Positions 41,704-47,692 of a stretch of DNA of 47,692 nt are shown here, piece after piece. The stretch's first letter is position 1, and the number at the start of each line of letters is the position of its first letter. Below the pieces are notes generated by a model. It was not told where the DNA came from. It saw only the letters and a program-made list of their open reading frames with translations, and made no database searches. Made by a program: the position numbers and the translations under genes. This DNA comes from Paracoccaceae bacterium (GTDB lineage Bacteria > Pseudomonadota > Alphaproteobacteria > Rhodobacterales > Rhodobacteraceae), in contig JASJDQ010000002.1 in NCBI GenBank assembly GCA_030065075.1, forward strand, positions 1 to 47,692, given 5' to 3'.

Positions 41704-43467
41704 TTGCTGCCCCAGGTTTGTTGCCCCGTGCTTACCCTTAGGCCCCCGCCACCCCTCGTTCTGCCCGCGTCGGCGCGATGCGACCAGGTCGCAGACCTGA
41801 CGAACCGCGGCGATGCCCGCGCGCTCGACAAACTCGGGCTGGAAACCGCGCTTAGGAACCACGTTCTGCCCCTAGCGCCTGCCGGAGCGGTGACCCCTGT
41901 TGCGGTGGAATCCCGGGCGGACTTCCACAGACTTGAACCGCACTTGCGCGTGCGCCTCGGCCCGGTCGCCCCGCGTATCTACACACGACAGGTGATCGAG
42001 GCCGAGGTCCTGCGCATGCGCAATGCCCATCTGGTGCGCCGCGCCGAAGAGCGCGCCCCTTCTGCACAAAGCTGCCGGACCTGGTCTGGGGGGCGGCTGG
42101 CTCTCGGCAGCCTCGTCGCCTGTTGCGGCCTCGCGGCGCTCGCCACAGCCTTCCCCGGCGTTGCAATCTGGCTCGTGACCCTTTGGGCTGCCGTAACTCT
42201 GATGGGTGTCACCGGCTTGCGCGTGATCGCCGCAATCGCCCAAATTCGGTACCGTCACACCCGTGCGCGTATATGGCGCAGCACCCGCTCCGACGCCCGC
42301 CCGGATCACCGATTGCCAAAAATTTCGCTGCTGGTCCCGCTTTACAAAGAGCGCGATATTGCCGGGCCTTTGATCAAGCGCCTCTCACGCCTCGACTATC
42401 CCCACGAACGACTGGAAGTCTGCCTTATCCTTGAATGGGGCGATCGCGACACCGAAGCCGCCCTTCGCGCCGCAGACTTACCGGACTGGATGCGCATCGT
42501 CGAAGTGCCGGGGGGCCACCTGCGCACCAAACCGCGCGCCATGAACTACGCCTTGGATTTCCTGTCGGGCGAGATCATCGGCATATACGATGCCGAAGAC
42601 GCGCCGGCCGCCGATCAGCTGCGCCTTGTGGCCACAGGCTTTGCCCGCGCACCCGCCAACGTCGCCTGCCTGCAAGGCGTACTCGATTTCTACAACTCCC
42701 AGACCAATTGGCTGACGCGCTGCTTCACGATCGACTATGCAGTCTGGTTTCGCCTGATTCTGCCTGGGCTCGAGAAATTGGGGATCGTCATTCCGCTGGG
42801 AGGCACAACAGTCTTCTTCCGCCGCTCGGCCCTTGAAACACTTGGGCGATGGGACGCCCACAACGTTACAGAAGACGCCGATCTGGGTCTCAGATTGGCG
42901 CGACATGGCTATCGCTGTGCCTTCATCCAAACGACTACCGAAGAAGAAGCGACGTCGACGATCCCGGCCTGGATCCGGCAACGCTCTCGATGGATCAAGG
43001 GCTATGCCATGACCTGGGCAGTCCACATGCGCGATCCGTTGCGGCTTCTGGGCGAATTGGGCCCGCTTCGGTTTCTCTGCGTGCAGATCCTTTTTCTGGG
43101 AACGCTCAGCCAGTTCGTCTTGGCCCCACTCCTCTGGTCCTTCTGGTTGATCCTTTTCGGTGTCGCTCACCCCTTCCCTGCCCACGCCCCGTGGGAGGCT
43201 GTGATTGGTCTGGGCGTCCTCTTTTTCATCAGCGAGATCGCGACACTCACGTTGGCGGCCCTTGCCGTTGCCACGCCGCGCCATCGGTGGCTGATCAAAT
43301 GGGTGCCTCTCATGCACCTCTACTTTCCACTGGCGGCTGTTGCCTCGTGGAAAGGGTTTGCAGAACTGGTTGCGCGCCCATTCTTTTGGGACAAGACGGC
43401 GCACGGTCGGGACAAGGCGCAAAGCCCCCGCCTCAAACCTCCGTGGATGGCGGCGCCGGCATCCTAG
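41704..43467 (+). CDS. Membrane family 2 glycosyltransferase (processive, cellulose-synthase-like)
   Basis: A protein of up to 587 residues that polymerises or transfers sugars at the inner membrane. The first 110 residues are a soluble domain that may be a degenerate GspE/MshEN-type module. Two membrane helices follow (about 130-175), then a GT-A catalytic domain with LVPLYKERD, the metal-binding D296-x-x-D299 in YDAEDAP, the catalytic D393 in TEDADLGLRLARHGY and Q426-x-x-R-W430 of processive synthases, then four C-terminal helices. The start is unsure: TTG 41704 (AAGG just upstream) or GTG 41728. Preceded by a CtrA box, so a role in a cell-cycle- or motility-linked surface polysaccharide is plausible. 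Confidence 0.88.
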   Translation: MLPQVCCPVLTLRPPPPLVLPASARCDQVADLTNRGDARALDKLGLETALRNHVLPLAPAGAVTPVAVESRADFHRLEPHLRVRLGPVAPRIYTRQVIEAEVLRMRNAHLVRRAEERAPSAQSCRTWSGGRLALGSLVACCGLAALATAFPGVAIWLVTLWAAVTLMGVTGLRVIAAIAQIRYRHTRARIWRSTRSDARPDHRLPKISLLVPLYKERDIAGPLIKRLSRLDYPHERLEVCLILEWGDRDTEAALRAADLPDWMRIVEVPGGHLRTKPRAMNYALDFLSGEIIGIYDAEDAPAADQLRLVATGFARAPANVACLQGVLDFYNSQTNWLTRCFTIDYAVWFRLILPGLEKLGIVIPLGGTTVFFRRSALETLGRWDAHNVTEDADLGLRLARHGYRCAFIQTTTEEEATSTIPAWIRQRSRWIKGYAMTWAVHMRDPLRLLGELGPLRFLCVQILFLGTLSQFVLAPLLWSFWLILFGVAHPFPAHAPWEAVIGLGVLFFISEIATLTLAALAVATPRHRWLIKWVPLMHLYFPLAAVASWKGFAELVARPFFWDKTAHGRDKAQSPRLKPPWMAAPAS

Positions 43468-43482
43468 CGCATGTGAAACGCT

Positions 43483-44151
43483 CTAGATCAGATCGGGTCG
43501 GTCGCCCTTGGCCGTTTCCTCTGCGTCCTGACGCAACCGCGCCTCGAAGGCCCGACTGATGTGCCCTTTCAGCCCCTCATAGGCCGCATCGCCATCGCCG
43601 CGTCGAATTGCGTCCACCACGGCGGCGTGTTCTTCCACGGCGACTTCGCTTCGGCCTTCAGCTGCAAGCGAGGTCGTCGCCATCAGCGCCATAGAGCGAT
43701 AGACAAGGTCCAATTGCTGCACGAGGTACCGGTTGTGCGAGGCCAAATGCACCTGCCGATGAAACCGTCGGTTGGTCCGCGCGAGCGCCGCCGGGTCATT
43801 CACCAGCGCCCGATCCTCGTCCACCATTTCCTGAAGCAACCGAACCTCTTCTTCCGTCGCATGACGCGCGGCCAGACGCGCTGCCAGCGCCTCCAGTTCG
43901 GAGCGCACAACGTAAAGCTCGGCCATCTGGTTGTGATCGAGCGAAGCCACCACCAGCGACCGCCCGTCGCGCGCCAAGAGCGACTGCGTTTCCAGCCGCT
44001 GTAGCGCCTCCCGGATCGGGGTCCGCGACATCCCGAACCGCTCCGCCAGTTCACTTTCCACCAACCGGTCGCCCGGCTGGTAAGCACCGCTGTCAATTGC
44101 CCCCAAGATCAGTTGATAGGCGTCCTTTTGCCCCGCACGCGTTTCTGACAT
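43483..44151 (-). CDS. GntR-family transcriptional regulator (FadR subfamily, FCD domain)
   Basis: A 222-residue DNA-binding protein with an N-terminal winged helix (LVESELAERFGMSRTPIREALQRLE) and a C-terminal all-helical FCD ligand domain whose metal-ligand-type residues are visible (D in RTNRRFHRQVHLASHN, H in EEHAAVVDAI, H in GLKGHISRA). Ligands of this group are carboxylic acids. Convergent with the glycosyltransferase gene, 15 bp between stops, and divergent from the HAD gene across 88 bp, which is its most likely neighbour target. Confidence 0.92.
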   Translation of the reverse strand: MSETRAGQKDAYQLILGAIDSGAYQPGDRLVESELAERFGMSRTPIREALQRLETQSLLARDGRSLVVASLDHNQMAELYVVRSELEALAARLAARHATEEEVRLLQEMVDEDRALVNDPAALARTNRRFHRQVHLASHNRYLVQQLDLVYRSMALMATTSLAAEGRSEVAVEEHAAVVDAIRRGDGDAAYEGLKGHISRAFEARLRQDAEETAKGDRPDLI

Positions 44152-44239
44152 TGCTGCCCTCCCGTTTTGGAAACCTAGGCGGCCAAGCGCCCCGATTGCA
44201 ACGGGATCTCATGTCGCGCAGCATTGAGCCGACCGGCAG

Positions 44240-44902
44240 ATGGGCCTAAATACCGACCGTATGAAGCGCGCCTTTTCCCACGTCACGACCTGGATCTTCG
44301 ATCTCGACAACACGCTTTACCCGCCCGAGGTACGGCTCTTCGACCAGATCGAGGTGCGGATGACGGCGTGGGTCATGCAGGCGCTGTCGGTCGATCGTGA
44401 CCGCGCCGACCACCTCCGCAAGCACTATTGGCGGACCTATGGTACAACGCTCGCCGGATTGATGCGGGAACACGATGTCGATCCGGGGCCCTATCTGACG
44501 GACGTGCATGACATCTCTTTCGACGCGCTTGAACCCGACGCGGACCTTGCCGACGCCATCCGTGCGCTTCCCGGACGCCGCATCGTCTATACAAACGGCA
44601 CGGCGGTTTACGCGGAACGCGTGACGTCCGCTCGCGGCCTCACCAATCTTTTCGATGCGATCTACGGCGTGGAAGAGGCGAAATTCCACCCGAAGCCCGA
44701 GGCCCGCGCCTTTCAGAGCATCGTGGACCTGGACGGCCTGCAACCCGGGGCCGCTGCCATGTTCGAAGACGACACGCGCAATCTCGAAGCGCCCTTTGCC
44801 ATGGGCATGCGCACGGTCCACGTGGCTCCCGAGCCGCAGGACCACCCGCATATCCATCACCACACCGACGATCTGGCGACCTTCCTAGACAAGCTCATCT
44901 GA
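44240..44902 (+). CDS. HAD-family pyrimidine 5'-nucleotidase
   Basis: A 220-residue HAD phosphatase of the SDT1/YjjG-like group. Motif I is FDLDNTLYP, motif II the YTNGT threonine, motif III the K in KFHPKPEARAF and motif IV FEDDTRN. These enzymes remove phosphate from pyrimidine nucleoside monophosphates or pyridoxal phosphate. The start is ATG 44240 or ATG 44261; neither has a clear ribosome binding site. The C-terminal HPHIHHHTDD is usual for this alphaproteobacterial branch. Confidence 0.88.
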   Translation: MGLNTDRMKRAFSHVTTWIFDLDNTLYPPEVRLFDQIEVRMTAWVMQALSVDRDRADHLRKHYWRTYGTTLAGLMREHDVDPGPYLTDVHDISFDALEPDADLADAIRALPGRRIVYTNGTAVYAERVTSARGLTNLFDAIYGVEEAKFHPKPEARAFQSIVDLDGLQPGAAAMFEDDTRNLEAPFAMGMRTVHVAPEPQDHPHIHHHTDDLATFLDKLI

Positions 44903-44950
44903 GACATTGCGCCGCTTTTCGTTCCGCGCTCGGTGGCCTATCTCTGGCCC

Positions 44951-46147
44951 ATGACACGTAAGACTGCGGATGTGTTCCTTTCAGGTGGCGGGATTGCTGG
45001 TCTGACAGCCGGGATCACGCTTGCGCGCCTCGGCCTGAAGGTGGTGTTGGCCGATCCGACGCCGCCCGCAAGGGAGGCGACTGACGACAGTGCCGACTTG
45101 CGCTCCACCGCGTTTCTGAAGCCCGCCCGCACGCTTCTGGAAGACGCGGGGATATGGGGCGAACTGGCCGCGCATGCCACACCGCTCGAAGAGTTGCGTG
45201 TGGCCGACCTGGCCGGTGATCCTCCGACAATCCAGACCGAACGCACCTTTACCTCTCGCGATCTCGGAGAGGATGCGTTTGGCTGGAACCTGCCCAACTG
45301 GCAGACCCGCAAGGTCCTGACAGAGGCTGCGGGTCGAACACCCAACCTCGACCTTCGCCTTGGCACGGGGTTCCAGCGCTTGTTCACGCGGGAAAGCGAA
45401 GCCCGCATCACCCTCAGCGATGGCACGCGGGTAACCGCGGCGCTCGCCATCGCCGCAGACGGCCGGTCCTCTCCGCTCCGCGAAGCGGCTGGCATCGACG
45501 TCCATACCGACCGATACGGACAAAAGGCGCTGGCCTTTGCGGTCTCGCACGACGTGCCGCACAAGAACATCTCGACCGAGCTCTATCACCGGGGCGGTGC
45601 CTTCGTGCTGGTTCCCCTACCGGATCATCAGGGGCGTCCAGCATCTGCCGTCGTGTGGATGGAAGACGGCCCGGAAGCGCTCCGCCTCAGCCAGCTGGAC
45701 GATACTGGCTTCGGCGCGGCCGCGACAGCGCGTTCGGCCACTGTCCTCGGGCCGCTCACGCCCATCACGCCAAGGCGCCTCTGGCCGGTGGTGACGCAAC
45801 GCGCCACCCATTTGACGGCGGAGCGCGTGGCGCTTATCGCGGAAGCGGCACATGTCCTGCCACCGATTGGCGCGCAAGGGCTGAACACCTCGCTTTGGGA
45901 CGTGACCGCACTGGCCGAAATCGTCAAAAGCGACCGCTTCGAACTGGGAAGTGCAGCCTTTCTGAACGCTTACGCAAAGCGGCGCGAGACCGATATCCGG
46001 GCGCGTGCCAAGGTCATCGACCTATATAACCGGCTCTGCCGCAGCGACGCGCCACCCATTCAATCGCTCCGCCGCGCAGGCTTGAAGATGGTGCACGACA
46101 CCGTGCCACTCCGCCGTGCGATCATGCGCGCGGGTATGGGGCAATAG
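44951..46147 (+). CDS. UbiH/UbiF/COQ6-family FAD-dependent hydroxylase
   Basis: A 398-residue flavoprotein monooxygenase of ubiquinone biosynthesis. FAD is bound by the N-terminal GGGIAGLTAGITLARLG and the C-terminal IAEAAHVLPPIGAQGLNTS segment; between them is ADGRSSPLREAAG. The C-terminal motif reads AEAAH where most family members have GDAAH, so a usually conserved aspartate is replaced by glutamate; as far as I recall, this is a lineage habit and not damage. ATG 44951 is chosen over the ORF start 44933 as it begins just before the FAD fold. Which ring position it hydroxylates cannot be told. Confidence 0.88.
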   Translation: MTRKTADVFLSGGGIAGLTAGITLARLGLKVVLADPTPPAREATDDSADLRSTAFLKPARTLLEDAGIWGELAAHATPLEELRVADLAGDPPTIQTERTFTSRDLGEDAFGWNLPNWQTRKVLTEAAGRTPNLDLRLGTGFQRLFTRESEARITLSDGTRVTAALAIAADGRSSPLREAAGIDVHTDRYGQKALAFAVSHDVPHKNISTELYHRGGAFVLVPLPDHQGRPASAVVWMEDGPEALRLSQLDDTGFGAAATARSATVLGPLTPITPRRLWPVVTQRATHLTAERVALIAEAAHVLPPIGAQGLNTSLWDVTALAEIVKSDRFELGSAAFLNAYAKRRETDIRARAKVIDLYNRLCRSDAPPIQSLRRAGLKMVHDTVPLRRAIMRAGMGQ

Positions 46148-46190
46148 CGTGTCACTCCGCGCCAATTCCGCGGGACGCGTCCGTTTCAGT

Positions 46191-46251
46191 CATTGGCCCA
46201 AGAAATACCTCGGGAGTGAATTGCCCGTCAGGGTAAGAGCGGGCAGCGCCC
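46191..46251 (-). repeat. Dispersed intergenic element (copy 4): hairpin plus GAGGTATTT tail
   Basis: Read on the minus strand: GGGCGCTGCCC (46251-46241), then ACTCCCGAGGTATTTCTTGG and GCCAATG (to 46191). It follows the aminotransferase gene in the same orientation. On the plus strand the hairpin is followed by TTTTT, so it could also end the UbiH-family transcript. Confidence 0.5.
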
Positions 46252-46330
46252 TTTTTCCTGGCGCGGCGAGAAAGGTGGCGCAACCTTGTGCGAAGCTTGG
46301 CCTGTCGTCTGTTCCGCCGAAGGTCCCAAC

Positions 46331-47461
46331 CTATGCGGCAATCCGGTCCAGTACGGCCTCAAGCCGCGCGACGCTTGCATCCACGTCCCTGAGCTTATCC
46401 AGACCGAAAAGACCCAGGCGGAAACTCTTGTACCCGTCGCCCTCCCCGATCATCAGCGGCACGCCAGCGGCCACCTGCATGCCCTCTGCAGCAAAGGGTC
46501 GGCCCGCCTGAAGCTCGGGATCATCCGTGAACAGCACCACCACGCCCGGTGCTTCGAAGCCTTCCGCCGCGACCGAACGAAACCCACGAGCCGCCAAGGC
46601 CGCGCGCACCTTCCGCCCCTGATCCCATTGCGCCTCTTTCATCGTCTCGAAGCCAAGCGCCTCAGTCTCGGCCATCGCATCGCGGAAGCCGCGTAATGCA
46701 TCCGTTGGCATGGTCGCGTGATAAGCATGCCCGCCGTTCTCATAGGCCTCCATGATCGACAGCCACTTCCCCAGATCGATCGCGAAACTCGAGGACTGCC
46801 GTGCCTTGGCCACGGCGACGGCACGTTCCGACAGCATGACCAACCCGGCGGATGGCGAGGCTGACCAGCCCTTCTGCGGCGCCGAAATCAGCACGTCCAC
46901 CCCAAGCGCTTTCATGTCTGCCCAGATGCATCCAGACGCGATGCAATCCAGAACGAACAGCCCGCCTTCCGCATGCACCGCCTCTGCCACCGTCCGGATG
47001 TACTCATCCGGCAGGATCATGCCCGAGGACGTCTCGACATGGGGCGCGAAGACTACCGCCGGCTTCACCTCACCAATGCGCGCTACGACCTCGTCCACCG
47101 GCATCGGTGCAAAAGGCGCATCCACTTCGTTGCCGACCCGGCGCGCCATCATAACGTGCTCATCCGCCGGCAGTTTCGCGGCCTCGAAGATCTGGCTCCA
47201 GCGATAGGAAAAATACCCGTTCCGGATGACCATCACGGTTTCGTCTTCCGCGAATTGCCGCGCCACGGCCTCCATGGCATAGGTCCCGCCGCCCGGCACA
47301 AGGGCCACGGCATCCGCATTATAGACCTTGCGCAGCATCGTACTGATATCGCGCATCACACCCTGAAAGGCCGCACTCATGTGGTTCAGCGACCGATCGG
47401 TGAAAACAACCGAAAACTCCAGCAACCCGTCTGGGTCGATATCGTCACGCAAAGCGGGCAT
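46331..47461 (-). CDS. Class V aminotransferase (alanine-glyoxylate/serine-glyoxylate type)
   Basis: A 376-residue PLP enzyme of the serine-pyruvate/alanine-glyoxylate aminotransferase group. It has VPGGGTYAMEAVARQF (PLP phosphate binding), HVETSSGMILP, the LFVLDCIASG aspartate and the Schiff-base lysine K197 in SAPQKGWSASP. Members transfer amino groups to glyoxylate or pyruvate; one sub-branch acts on ureidoglycine, but this gene is 37 kb from the ureide cluster and cannot be assigned. It is divergent from ilvC across 164 bp. Confidence 0.88.
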   Translation of the reverse strand: MPALRDDIDPDGLLEFSVVFTDRSLNHMSAAFQGVMRDISTMLRKVYNADAVALVPGGGTYAMEAVARQFAEDETVMVIRNGYFSYRWSQIFEAAKLPADEHVMMARRVGNEVDAPFAPMPVDEVVARIGEVKPAVVFAPHVETSSGMILPDEYIRTVAEAVHAEGGLFVLDCIASGCIWADMKALGVDVLISAPQKGWSASPSAGLVMLSERAVAVAKARQSSSFAIDLGKWLSIMEAYENGGHAYHATMPTDALRGFRDAMAETEALGFETMKEAQWDQGRKVRAALAARGFRSVAAEGFEAPGVVVLFTDDPELQAGRPFAAEGMQVAAGVPLMIGEGDGYKSFRLGLFGLDKLRDVDASVARLEAVLDRIAA

Positions 47462-47625
47462 CTCGCGCCTCCTTCAAACTCATGATCTGGTTAGCCGGAG
47501 CGCCGCTTTGATGCAATCGGACAGAGCACCAATGAATGCAGAATCCCTCGGCCATTGCATCCCCGCCCATTTTCGCTAGAAGCGCGTGAAGTCTAAGACA
47601 AAGCGAGACCCGGAGGGACGGAGAG

Positions 47626-47692
47626 ATGCGCGTTTACTATGACCGCGATTGCGACATTAACCTGATCAAGGACAAGAAAGTGGCCATTCTGG
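47626..47692 (+). CDS. ilvC: Ketol-acid reductoisomerase, 5' end (partial)
   Basis: The first 22 codons, [20 protein letters not shown] and onward, match the N-terminus of IlvC, the NADPH enzyme of valine and isoleucine synthesis that isomerises and reduces acetohydroxy acids; the following GYGSQGHAHA NADPH loop would lie just past the window edge. GGAGGGACGGAGAG precedes ATG 47626. The gene is cut by the window end. Confidence 0.9.

Noticed and set aside
42478-43422. A 314-residue minus-strand open frame within the glycosyltransferase
   Set aside because: Shadow of a well-supported membrane enzyme.

Overview
The window reads as chromosomal DNA of an alphaproteobacterium of the order Rhodobacterales (Roseobacter group). 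The grounds are high G+C with little space between genes, a VPLPA-CTERM surface protein, the trkA-trkH-hfq-hflX gene order, a membrane-bound cytochrome c type urate hydroxylase (PuuD) instead of a soluble uricase, a perfect CtrA box, a ScfR-type regulator, and an intergenic hairpin plus GGATATTT element of a kind I recall from this order. I saw no tRNA, rRNA, CRISPR array, insertion sequence or prophage. The assignment comes from reading the sequence, not from a database search.

Layout. 1-2500: trpE and a secreted VPLPA-CTERM protein. 2575-9242: purine/ureide catabolism (allE, allA, a puuE-uraD fusion, uraH, puuD) interrupted by a lipoate-ligase-like gene and a membrane-anchored protein of unknown function. 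Together these cover urate to allantoate and ureidoglycine to glyoxylate; the allantoate step (AllC) is not in the window. 9474-14067: SYLF lipoprotein, a small secreted LCCL-domain protein, a beta-hydroxyacid dehydrogenase and an anchored penicillin-acylase-family enzyme. 14080-18892 (minus strand): trkA, trkH, hfq, hflX and a small membrane protein. 19133-27851: mostly housekeeping or lightly characterised genes (hydrolase, HCCA-isomerase-like, prs, MaoC hydratase, methyltransferase, ribF, YcgN-like, threonine aldolase, DUF2799 lipoprotein).

27855-40028 is the most interesting part. Two operons diverge from a 223-bp regulatory region. Leftward: a ScfR-type short-chain fatty acyl regulator, a receiver-only response regulator, a small two-helix membrane protein, and a histidine kinase whose N-terminal half is an SLC5 sodium:solute symporter domain. 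Rightward: a Tat-exported periplasmic binding protein, two LivH/LivM-type permeases, two LivG/LivF-type ATPases, and acetyl-CoA synthetase, closed by a strong terminator. The shared region carries three copies of TTTACAA, two of them in a perfect 10-bp inverted repeat; one lies over the candidate scfR -10 box and one at the predicted start of the transporter transcript. My inference is a self-contained sense, import and activate system for acetate or another short-chain carboxylate, related in logic to CrbS-acs control but built with an ABC importer and a ScfR repressor/activator.

40086-41435 holds a small membrane protein, a secreted tail-collar-like protein and a DUF1810 protein. 41436-43467 holds a TTAA-palindrome-rich control region with a perfect CtrA box ahead of a membrane family 2 glycosyltransferase. 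43483-47692 holds a GntR/FCD regulator, a HAD nucleotidase, a UbiH-family hydroxylase, a class V aminotransferase and the first codons of ilvC.
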